A DNA stretch of 32,410 nt. Origin: Acidobacterium sp. Lineage in GTDB: Bacteria; Acidobacteriota; Terriglobia; Terriglobales; Acidobacteriaceae. Positions 7,801 through 15,351 of this stretch are shown here, piece after piece (the first letter of the stretch is position 1; each line of letters begins with the position of its first letter). The notes under the pieces were generated by a model that worked only from the letters and a program-made list of their open reading frames with translations, made no database searches and had not been told where the DNA came from. Location of the stretch: NCBI GenBank assembly GCA_003131625.1, contig PKVY01000122.1:1-32410 (forward strand). Direction: 5' to 3'. The position numbers were made by a program, and so were the translations under genes.

Positions 7801-9161
7801 GCGATATGGTAGAAAATGGCTCCAGCGGAGGAGCGCGGCCCGTGTCGCCCAGCGAATCCCACGACGAATTCCTCGAACTCTGCGCCCTTGCGACCACAGA
7901 ACTGCTGAGCGCTCAGGAACGCCGTCGTCTGGAGGAACACCTCCGCGATTGCCCCACCTGCCGTGAAGCCTTCGACCAGTACCAGGCGTTGGTCGATACT
8001 GGCATTCCCGCAGTTAGCGTCGAACGGCATGCCGACCATGTTGCGAAGTCGGATCCAGTCTGGTCGATCGACGAAGCGGAGGCCGCGCTGTTCGCCCGGC
8101 TTGATCGGGAGGAGGCGCAGACGACATCTCCCGCGGACGGCCCGAATCCCGCACACGATTCGGCCCAGCCCTCGATCCACCTGAAGCCGCCTCCGCGTGA
8201 CCTTCAAGACGGCCCAGTCGACGGTTTGTGGCGGCAGTTGTGGTGGCAGTATGCCGCCGGCATCATTCTGGTGGTCGCCCTCGGGTATTCCGTTTACCGC
8301 ACCGGCATCCACAAAGGAGCGGAATTGGCCCTAGGCGCCGCTCCGGCCGCGCATACACCGTCGCCGGGGACAGGGAAGTCTCTTGCTGGCACGGAACCAG
8401 TGCCCGGCCCGGCGGACAATGCCCAGAGCGCCGCAATTCGGACGGAACTCGACAGCAAAGTCGCCGAAGTCAAGAAGCTCGAAGGTGAGAAGGCCACTCT
8501 TGAAGAGAAACTGCGCTCAAGCGAAAGCGGCCAAGGTCAGCTGCAGCAAAGTGTTGAAGACGTGTCCCGTCAGCTAGCCGCAAGTCAGGCCGATCTCGAA
8601 GCGACGAAACAGCGGCTCGACTCGGCAGGCAGTCAGAATACTCAGGACACGGTCGCGCTGGTTGCCTTGCAGCGCCAAATCGATGAGCTCCAAAGCAGCG
8701 TGGCACAGCGGGATCAGGAGATCGCGCGGGAGCAGGAGCTGCTCGACCACGATCAGGACATCCGCGAGCTGATGGGCTCGCGTAACCTCTACATCGCCGA
8801 AGTCTACGATGTGGCAAAGACCGGCGACACCGAGCGGCCGTTCGGTCGCGTGTTTTATACGAAGGGCAAATCCCTGATCTTCTATGCCTACGACCTCGAT
8901 CAGCAACCGGGGCTGCGGGATGCCAATACGTTTCAGGCCTGGGGCCGGCGCGGGCCGGACCAGGCGCGCGCCGTGAATCTCGGCATCCTTTATGTCGATA
9001 ACGCGGCCAAAAAGCGCTGGGTTCTCAAGGCCGAAGACCCCAAAACTCTCGCCGATATCGACGCTGTGTTCGTCACGGTCGAACCGCACGGCGGAAGCAG
9101 CCATCCCAGCGGCAAACCTCTGCTTTTTGCCTATTTGCGCATCGAACCCAACCATCCATAG
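7797..9161 (+). CDS. Membrane anti-sigma factor with RskA-like C-terminal domain
   Basis: A 454-aa protein. The N-terminus has a zinc-binding anti-sigma motif, H48-x3-C52-x2-C55, in EEHLRDCPTCREAF. One transmembrane helix follows (about 147-168, WWQYAAGIILVVALGYSVYR), then a long coiled coil (about 215-325, rich in Glu, Lys and Gln). The C-terminal domain (about 335-454) resembles the RskA anti-sigma domain (TFQAWGRRGP, later FVTVEPHGGS). The protein would hold the sigma factor at the inner membrane, with its C-terminal domain outside as the sensor. It is translationally coupled to the sigma gene. The long coiled coil between membrane and sensor is larger than in typical RskA proteins. Confidence 0.87.
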   Translation: MSDMVENGSSGGARPVSPSESHDEFLELCALATTELLSAQERRRLEEHLRDCPTCREAFDQYQALVDTGIPAVSVERHADHVAKSDPVWSIDEAEAALFARLDREEAQTTSPADGPNPAHDSAQPSIHLKPPPRDLQDGPVDGLWRQLWWQYAAGIILVVALGYSVYRTGIHKGAELALGAAPAAHTPSPGTGKSLAGTEPVPGPADNAQSAAIRTELDSKVAEVKKLEGEKATLEEKLRSSESGQGQLQQSVEDVSRQLAASQADLEATKQRLDSAGSQNTQDTVALVALQRQIDELQSSVAQRDQEIAREQELLDHDQDIRELMGSRNLYIAEVYDVAKTGDTERPFGRVFYTKGKSLIFYAYDLDQQPGLRDANTFQAWGRRGPDQARAVNLGILYVDNAAKKRWVLKAEDPKTLADIDAVFVTVEPHGGSSHPSGKPLLFAYLRIEPNHP

Positions 9162-9375
9162 AACCGACGTTCGGGAGGGCGGGTTCAAAAGAATCGCCGC
9201 ATTCCGCTCGAATAGACCTGTCCGGCGGCAGTCCTTTGCTGTCTGGTTTTCCGACCAGGGCTCCGCAGGCGAACTGCATCGCGCAGGAATTTTCAGAATC
9301 ATCTGATAAAGAACCGGCGGGTCCTGCGTAGACAGGATGAACCAGAATCATTCCCGTTATCCCAAGGAGCCTCGT

Positions 9376-12300
9376 GTGAGACCGAGAGACGCATTGCGGC
9401 TGGTGCTCTTCGCCCTGTTGGCGGGATCCCCGACCATTGCTCAATCGACCAGCGCCATCGTCAGCGGCATCGTGCTCGATCCGAGCGGAAGGCCCGTCGC
9501 CGGAGCCGATGTGGAGATGGTCAATGACGCGACCGGAATCCGCTATCCCGGCAACACGAACAGCGAGGGGATCTATCAGATCCCGAACCTTCCGCCGGGC
9601 CCGTACCGCCTACAGGTATCAAAGCCGGGCTTCAAGACCTTGCTTAAGCCCGACATCGTTCTGCGCACCGAAGATGCGCTGGCCGTTAACTTCACGCTTC
9701 CCGTGGGCGCAGCGATTGAAACTGTCACCGTTCAGGGCGGCGCTTCCGGACTTCAGACGGAATCCGCCGCCGTCTCCACTGTCATCGACCATCAGTTCGT
9801 CGAAAATCTTCCCCTCAACGGCCGGAGCTTCAATACGCTCCTGCAGCTGACCCCCGGAGTCGTCATTGCGCAAACCGAGCGCGGCGGCAACGAGAGTGCC
9901 AGCGGTCAGTTCAGCATCTCCGGACAGCGCAGCGACGCCAACAGTTTCACTGTCGACGGCGTCTCGGCGAACTTCGGTGTCACTACGACCGGCCTGTATT
10001 CGGGCGAATCAGGTACGGGTTCCGCGCAAGCCTTCAGCGCGCTGGGCGGCACGAGCAGCTTGGTTTCCGTGGAAGCTCTGCAGGAGTTTCGCGTGGAGAC
10101 ATCATCCTTCGCGCCAGAATTCGGAAGGACACCCGGAGGTCAGGTGATGCTGACCACCCGCTCCGGAACCAATGATCTCCATGGAGGCGTTTACGAATAC
10201 TTCCGCAACGATGTGATGGACGCGAACGACTGGTTCGCCAATCATGCTGGTAATCCCCGCGCTCCGGAGCGTCACAACGATTTCGGCGGTTATCTCGGCG
10301 GCCCGATCCTCAAGAGCAGGACCTTTTACTTTTTCTCCTACGAAGGTGCGCGTCTCCGTCTTCCGCAGACCTCTGTGATTGAGGTACCTTATCTCGCCCC
10401 CGCCGCCTGTTCGCCTCCCCAAACTCTTGCGGCTTACCTGGACGCATATCCGAAGCCCGACGGCCCGGTTTCCGCCTCCGCCTGTACCGGGCAGTTCACA
10501 GGCAGCTACTCGAACGCAGCGATACTGGACGCCGCTTCCCTCCGCGTTGATCACGACATTAGTGCGAGATTCTCGGTATTCGGCCGCTATAACTATGCTC
10601 CTTCGCAGACGGTGGGGCGTGCCTACAGCCTGAATGTGCTCGAAACGTCCCCTGTGAATACGCAGACCCTGACACTCGGCGTCAACATGCTACTCAGCAA
10701 AACTGCAGCGAATACTCTACGGGCCAATTACTCCTCACAGAGTGCAGGTCAGATCAACAGCATTGATGCATTTGGCGGGGGCACGCCGCTCGGTCCGAAT
10801 CTCATTCTTGGAGCGCTGCCCGACAGCACGGACAATGCATCATTCGAAACGCTGGATACGGATTACTACGATTTTGGCCCGATTGTCCGAAACCGTACGC
10901 GACAGATGAATGTCGTCGATGACCTCACCCTGGGGATTGGCACGCATGAGCTGAAATTTGGCGGAGACTATCGGGCGATCTGGCTGGACAAGACGCCCTA
11001 TCAGCACGGTGTCAATATGATTGCCGACACCGTCCAGAGCTTCCTCGCCACACAATCGCTCGAGCTCGGCGCTTCCACCCGCCAGCCCACGGATCTGCTG
11101 ACGCAGTCGCAGTCGCTCTACGGACAGGACATGTGGAAGCTCACTCCCCGACTCACCCTCACCTATGGCGCCCGCTGGGAGCTGGCGCCGGCCCCTTCGC
11201 CCCGCAATGGAACGAAGCTCGCCTCCTGGGAGCATGTGAACACCCCGGCGGAACTGTCGCTTGCCCCTTTTGGAACTCCGCTCTGGAGCACCACATATGC
11301 CAACCTGGCCCTGCGGCTCGGCGTTGCTTGGCGCGCGACTCCGAAGGGCGATCTCGTCCTCCGCGGCGCGGTGGGTCTCTTCTACGACCTCGGAGTCGGC
11401 AGCACCGCCGACATCGGCTCCTACTTCCCTGGGGAAGTGACCGTGACCTTCCCGGACATCTCCGTCCCCTATGGCGATCCTTCTCGGTATCTACCCGAAA
11501 TTTCTCTAGCACCGCCTTATCCTCTGGTCGAAGCCATCTCTTCGGATCTGAAGCTTCCCCGCTCGCTCGAATGGAATCTTGCGGCAGAAAAAGCTTTTGT
11601 CTCGAATCAGATTGTCTCCCTGACCTTTGTCGGCCAGCGGGGCAGCGACCTGCTGCGGCAGCAGGGCACGTACCAACCGAACGCCAATTTCCAGAGCGAT
11701 TTTATGCTGACCGGCAACAGCGCCTGGTCCAACTATGATGCCCTCGAGCTGCAGTACCGCCGGCCGCTCACGAACCACCTGCAGGCGCTGCTCAACTACA
11801 CTTGGTCTCATTCTCTTGATAATGCATCGAGCGATGTTATTGCCGGCCTCAGCGGAACGATCATCTCGGGAGCCAGCGACTACGCATCCTCGGACAGCGA
11901 TGTTCGAAACAGTTTCTCGGGGGCCTTGACCTGGGAGGTGCCGGGCCTCCGCCGCTCCGCAGCCGGTGGTCTGCTGACCCGGAACTGGTCCCTGGCGGGC
12001 GTCGCCGTTGCCCGAAGCGGCTTTCCGTTCAACGGGAAGGTCATCTCCCCGTCCCTCGACCCCAGCGGCAACGCTCTTTCCCGCCCGGATTTGGACCAGG
12101 GGCAGCCTCTCTGGATCCCGGACGCGACCGCCGGGGGCGGCCGGAGTCTCAATCCCGCCGCGTTCGTTGTCCCTGCAGCGGCGCGTCAGGGGACAGAAGG
12201 CCGCAACGACATTCCCGGGTTCCCGCTGACACAGCTGGACCTCTCGCTCGGGCGGAAGTTCCCCATCGCCGACAGGTGGGGTCTTCAGTTTCGTGCCGAC

Positions 12301-12474
12301 GCATTCAATGCGTTCAACCACCCAAACTTCACCAATCCTCTCGCTTATATCCAGTTTGGGTCCGCTTATCTGGTCTCGCAGCAGATGCTGAACTCCGGAC
12401 TGGGCGGACTGAACCCGCTATTTCAGGAGGGCGGACCCCGCTCGCTGCAACTCTCGCTGAAACTCGCCTTCTAG
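9376..12474 (+). CDS. TonB-dependent receptor, Oar-like, with carboxypeptidase-regulatory domain
   Basis: An outer-membrane receptor of about 1032 aa. A signal peptide (RPRDALRLVLFALLAGSP, cleavage near IAQS) precedes a carboxypeptidase-regulatory beta domain (VSGIVLDPSGRPVAGADVEM to about residue 95). A plug follows (NLPLNGRSFNTLLQLTPGVV, later SISGQRSDANSFTVDGV), then a beta-barrel ending in SLQLSLKLAF with the C-terminal Phe typical of outer-membrane proteins. GTG 9376 is chosen because AAGGAG lies six bases upstream and gives a normal signal peptide; ATG 9337 in the same frame is the alternative. It is followed after 44 bp by the lasso isopeptidase, a pairing known from proteobacterial lasso loci, so it probably imports a lasso peptide. 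No clear TonB box was found. Confidence 0.9.
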   Translation: MRPRDALRLVLFALLAGSPTIAQSTSAIVSGIVLDPSGRPVAGADVEMVNDATGIRYPGNTNSEGIYQIPNLPPGPYRLQVSKPGFKTLLKPDIVLRTEDALAVNFTLPVGAAIETVTVQGGASGLQTESAAVSTVIDHQFVENLPLNGRSFNTLLQLTPGVVIAQTERGGNESASGQFSISGQRSDANSFTVDGVSANFGVTTTGLYSGESGTGSAQAFSALGGTSSLVSVEALQEFRVETSSFAPEFGRTPGGQVMLTTRSGTNDLHGGVYEYFRNDVMDANDWFANHAGNPRAPERHNDFGGYLGGPILKSRTFYFFSYEGARLRLPQTSVIEVPYLAPAACSPPQTLAAYLDAYPKPDGPVSASACTGQFTGSYSNAAILDAASLRVDHDISARFSVFGRYNYAPSQTVGRAYSLNVLETSPVNTQTLTLGVNMLLSKTAANTLRANYSSQSAGQINSIDAFGGGTPLGPNLILGALPDSTDNASFETLDTDYYDFGPIVRNRTRQMNVVDDLTLGIGTHELKFGGDYRAIWLDKTPYQHGVNMIADTVQSFLATQSLELGASTRQPTDLLTQSQSLYGQDMWKLTPRLTLTYGARWELAPAPSPRNGTKLASWEHVNTPAELSLAPFGTPLWSTTYANLALRLGVAWRATPKGDLVLRGAVGLFYDLGVGSTADIGSYFPGEVTVTFPDISVPYGDPSRYLPEISLAPPYPLVEAISSDLKLPRSLEWNLAAEKAFVSNQIVSLTFVGQRGSDLLRQQGTYQPNANFQSDFMLTGNSAWSNYDALELQYRRPLTNHLQALLNYTWSHSLDNASSDVIAGLSGTIISGASDYASSDSDVRNSFSGALTWEVPGLRRSAAGGLLTRNWSLAGVAVARSGFPFNGKVISPSLDPSGNALSRPDLDQGQPLWIPDATAGGGRSLNPAAFVVPAAARQGTEGRNDIPGFPLTQLDLSLGRKFPIADRWGLQFRADAFNAFNHPNFTNPLAYIQFGSAYLVSQQMLNSGLGGLNPLFQEGGPRSLQLSLKLAF

Positions 12475-12518
12475 TGGAGAGACATCCTCCCGGAACCTCC
12501 CCGAAGGAAAGGTAGCTT

Positions 12519-14885
12519 ATGTTGTCTCGTCCACGCGCGCTGGTTTGCTGTGTCCTGCTGCTTGCATCGAGGTGCTCCGCCACCGCCTCTTCCGCACCTA
12601 ACAAACGACCCTTCACGGTCGCCGACGATATTCGGTTCTCCTACTTTGGCGACCCATTCGGTGGAGAAGGGGAGCCGTTTGTCGCGTCTCCGGATCACAG
12701 GTATTTTGTCGTTGAGTCCCAGCACGGAAGGCTGGACGTTAATCGCTGCGAATCAACAGTGCGGGTCTACGCGACCGCGGACGTGAAACGGCTTCTCGCC
12801 GGTCCGCCCGGGATTTCGGCGCCGCCACCTCTCTGGGCGTTCAGCGAGGCGACCTCCCGCAATGGGCCGGTGATCACCATGATTCGCTGGCTCCGTGATT
12901 CCCGCGAATTCGGATTCCTGGCGAAGTCCGCATCCGGTGAGGAGAGGCTCTTTCTGGCAGATGTCGGAACCAGAACGATTCGCGCGCTGACGCCGGCGAA
13001 CCAGTCCGTGCGCAGCTTCGATATCCGAGACGCGAGCCATTATGTATACACCGTGATCAGTCCGTCGATTCGCGAGCGAATCGAAGCCGAGAGCAGGGCA
13101 GTCAGTGTCGTCGCCACGGGGCGCAGAATCTTCAGCCTTCTCTCGCCGACCGCGGCGATCCGATGGCATGACCTGAGCGAGCTTTGGGGAGTGATCGGGA
13201 ATCGCAGAATCCGCGTCGACGATCCCGGGACCCACGAGCCGCTCTCGATCTATGCTAGAGGACAGATGGCTCTGGGGCTATCGCCGGACGGTCACACCGT
13301 CGTCACGGCGTTGCCGGTGCCCGACGTTCCCGCGGACTGGGCGACGCGGTATCCGGCTCCGTTTCCCGGCGATGCCCGCCACATTCACGTGGGCCCCCAG
13401 GACCTCGACAGCATAGACGGGTACTTTGACGTGTCACGCTATGCGCTGATCGATATCGCAAACGACACGATCCGGGCGCTTCCGTTGGGCCCCCTGGGTT
13501 ATGAGGCTGACTGGATTGGCATGCCCTACACTGACTGGTCTCGCGACGGGACACGCGTCGCGGTCACCGACACCTTCCTCGCGAGGCGCGGGGGGCAACC
13601 GGACGAGTCTAATGAGAGCCCCTGTGCCGCGGTCATCGACGTCGCGAGCCTTCGCGCAGACTGTGTGGAGCCTGTCTACGGCGCCGGTAAGAACGGCCTG
13701 CATGAACCCGGCTTTCGTCTGGTGACGGGTATTGCTTTCGATCGGCGCAGCCGGGATCGCGTCGTCGTCAGCCAGCAGTATCCGGGCGACGTCAGGAGGA
13801 AAGCGATCTACGCGCTCTCGTCCTCGGGCCAATGGGAGCTAAAGAAGACGGCGGCGGATTCGGACGCCAGTTCGCCGGTCGAGCTGTCGATCCGGCAGAG
13901 CATGAACGATCCGCCGGTTCTCGTGGCGACCGATACCGAGTCGGGAACCTCCCGGATGCTATGGAATCCGAATGCCTGGCTCGCGCGTGTGGAGCTCACC
14001 CGGGTTGACCTCTACCAGTGGAAAGATGCACAGGGGCGGGTTCTGATTGGGGGGCTCTACGAGCCTCGGGATTACGTGCCTGGCAAACGGTACCCTCTGA
14101 TCATCCAGGCACACGGGTTTTCTCCTGATGAATTTATTCCGAGCGGAGTCTATCCCACAGGATTTGCCGCGCGGGAGCTTGCCGCCGCCGGGTTCCTGGT
14201 TTTGCAGGTGCGCGGTTGTCCAATCCGCCGGACTCCGGAGGAGGGACCGTGCCAGGTTGGGGCCTACGAAGGTGCGGTCAAGCAGCTTGAGGCGGAGGGT
14301 CGCATCGATCGGGAGCGCATCGGGATCGTCGGATTCAGTCGCACCTGCTACTACACGCTCGAGGCGCTCACCACCAGTTGGATCCGGTTCCGCGCCGCCG
14401 CCATCACGGATGGAGTCGATATGGGATATATGCAGTACATGATTGAAGACCAGGGCGAGGTGCCCGACGGCAACAGCGTCATCGGGGCCCCTCCCTTCGG
14501 GGCAGGCCTCCGGAAGTGGGTCGAACGCTCACCGGAATTCAATATGAACAGGGTAACAACGCCGCTGCTCGTGGTTGGGGTAGGCGAGGGCGGCGTGCTT
14601 ACCGAATGGGAGCCCTATGCCACTCTCTGGCACCAGAACAAGCCCGTCGATTTCATCCTTCTCAAGGAGGGAACGCATCCTCTGACGAATCCGGCAGAGC
14701 GCATGGTGTCGCAGTCGAGCACCGTCGACTGGATGTGCTTCTGGCTCAAAAACGAGGAAGCTCCGGGTCCCGCAAAACGAGAGCAGTACCGCCGCTGGAA
14801 CCGGCTGCGCGATCTCGAGACCGGAGCATTGCGTTCAAGCACCGCGCAGGCAGATTCGCGGGAAGGGAGCTGGTCTCCCGAGTAA
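12519..14885 (+). CDS. Lasso-peptide isopeptidase (AtxE2-like, S9 prolyl-oligopeptidase family)
   Basis: A 788-aa protein with an N-terminal signal peptide (MLSRPRALVCCVLLLASR), a beta-propeller-like region (about 35-510) and a C-terminal alpha/beta-hydrolase domain. Ser607 lies in GFSRTCYY, Glu690 in VVGVGEGG and His720 in EGTHPLT. AtxE2 is known to use a Ser-Glu-His triad; the 83-residue Ser-Glu spacing and the use of Glu instead of Asp match my recollection of it. The enzyme opens the isopeptide bond of a lasso peptide, giving the linear form, in the periplasm. AAGGAAAGG lies just before ATG 12519. It is co-transcribed with the receptor and convergent with the precursor gene, separated by a large hairpin. 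Confidence 0.88.
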   Translation: MLSRPRALVCCVLLLASRCSATASSAPNKRPFTVADDIRFSYFGDPFGGEGEPFVASPDHRYFVVESQHGRLDVNRCESTVRVYATADVKRLLAGPPGISAPPPLWAFSEATSRNGPVITMIRWLRDSREFGFLAKSASGEERLFLADVGTRTIRALTPANQSVRSFDIRDASHYVYTVISPSIRERIEAESRAVSVVATGRRIFSLLSPTAAIRWHDLSELWGVIGNRRIRVDDPGTHEPLSIYARGQMALGLSPDGHTVVTALPVPDVPADWATRYPAPFPGDARHIHVGPQDLDSIDGYFDVSRYALIDIANDTIRALPLGPLGYEADWIGMPYTDWSRDGTRVAVTDTFLARRGGQPDESNESPCAAVIDVASLRADCVEPVYGAGKNGLHEPGFRLVTGIAFDRRSRDRVVVSQQYPGDVRRKAIYALSSSGQWELKKTAADSDASSPVELSIRQSMNDPPVLVATDTESGTSRMLWNPNAWLARVELTRVDLYQWKDAQGRVLIGGLYEPRDYVPGKRYPLIIQAHGFSPDEFIPSGVYPTGFAARELAAAGFLVLQVRGCPIRRTPEEGPCQVGAYEGAVKQLEAEGRIDRERIGIVGFSRTCYYTLEALTTSWIRFRAAAITDGVDMGYMQYMIEDQGEVPDGNSVIGAPPFGAGLRKWVERSPEFNMNRVTTPLLVVGVGEGGVLTEWEPYATLWHQNKPVDFILLKEGTHPLTNPAERMVSQSSTVDWMCFWLKNEEAPGPAKREQYRRWNRLRDLETGALRSSTAQADSREGSWSPE

Positions 14886-14920
14886 GCCGGAAGCTGAAGT
14901 CCATAGTCAGAAGGGAAGTC

Positions 14921-14967
14921 AGCATGGTGGTGCCCCGGCGGTATTCCGGAGCACCACCGCGGATGCT
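14921..14967. terminator. Large hairpin between isopeptidase and lasso precursor genes
   Basis: GGTGGTGC (14926-14933) pairs with GCACCACC (14951-14958). Inside, CCGG (14935-14938) pairs with CCGG (14946-14949) across a C/A mismatch and a seven-base loop. Outside, AGCAT (14921-14925) pairs with ATGCT (14963-14967) across a GCGG bulge. It lies between two convergent stop codons and works on either strand. There is no T-run, so termination or 3'-end protection are both possible. Confidence 0.6.
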
Positions 14968-15115
14968 ACTCCTCGTCAGCCTGGTAGCCGGCCGAAGGAG
15001 TCATATCGGACGGATCTCCGACCGAATCGCCGGTGATCTCTCCTTTGAGCAGGTTGGACGCGATCAGGCGGTGCGCCTGACCAAGGATTGTGATTTCGGG
15101 TTTGCAGTAGTTCAT
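14966..15115 (-). CDS. Lasso-peptide precursor (A gene)
   Basis: A 49-aa peptide. The leader has Y3-C-K-P6 and then I8, L11 and G12, matching the YxxP...G leader pattern recognised by PqqD-like B1 proteins. The C-terminal part reads GEITGDSVGDPSDMTPSAGY (25-44) then QADEE. Two core choices fit a macrolactam ring. G29 to D37 gives a nine-residue ring with Thr28 at -1. D30 to D37 gives an eight-residue ring with Thr28 at the usual -2 position. The tail would be M38 to E49 in either case. AGGAGG seven bases before ATG 15115 supports this start against the longer open frame. It is last in the - strand lasso gene string, 85 bp after a short ORF. Confidence 0.8.
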   Translation of the reverse strand: MNYCKPEITILGQAHRLIASNLLKGEITGDSVGDPSDMTPSAGYQADEE

Positions 15116-15150
15116 GACGGTTCCTCCTGTTGGTGAAGAATGACCAGCCC

Positions 15151-15164
15151 GGGCGCGAGCGCCC
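15151..15164 (-). repeat. GC hairpin just upstream of the precursor gene
   Basis: On the RNA of the - strand, GGGCG and CGCCC form a five-base stem around a four-base loop, 36 bases before the precursor start codon and between it and the 40-codon ORF. A hairpin here could mark a processing boundary that raises precursor mRNA relative to the enzyme genes; that is inference. Confidence 0.35.
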
Positions 15165-15200
15165 AAGCGCAACGGACGTGCTGCTGCACCGCTGCTGCGG

Positions 15201-15323
15201 TCAGCTGTCATCCTGGAGCGAGACCGTGCGGGCTGGGCCATTTTCCCGCCGGGGCAGAGATCGTGCGACGCGTCGGACTGTGGCGCCTGCAGCAGGAGAT
15301 CTGTTCCGAAGCGTGATCACCAT
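15201..15323 (-). CDS. 40-aa basic ORF with near-perfect Shine-Dalgarno, unknown function
   Basis: The ORF starts MVITLRNRSPAAGATVRRVA and ends RTVSLQDDS. AAAGGAGGTGA lies eight bases before its ATG, the strongest ribosome-binding site seen in the window, directly after the stop of the Nudix/kinase gene. It is followed by the lasso precursor. The peptide is Arg-rich (nine Arg) with an acidic end and has no YxxP leader motif, so it does not look like a second lasso precursor. It may be a small accessory protein, or the site may serve translation re-initiation. Confidence 0.45.
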   Translation of the reverse strand: MVITLRNRSPAAGATVRRVARSLPRRENGPARTVSLQDDS

Positions 15324-15351
15324 TCCTCTCACCTCCTTTCCTTCTGCGATC

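Noticed and set aside
14190..14215. Similarity to part of tRNA-Cys (TGGTTTTGCAG) as an island end
   Set aside because: Only 11 bases match, they fall in the anticodon region and not the 3' end, and they lie inside the isopeptidase coding sequence.
14966..15241. 91-codon version of the lasso precursor
   Set aside because: The first 42 codons are Arg/Ala-rich without a ribosome-binding site; AGGAGG directly before the internal ATG and the YxxP motif at its start fix the shorter form.
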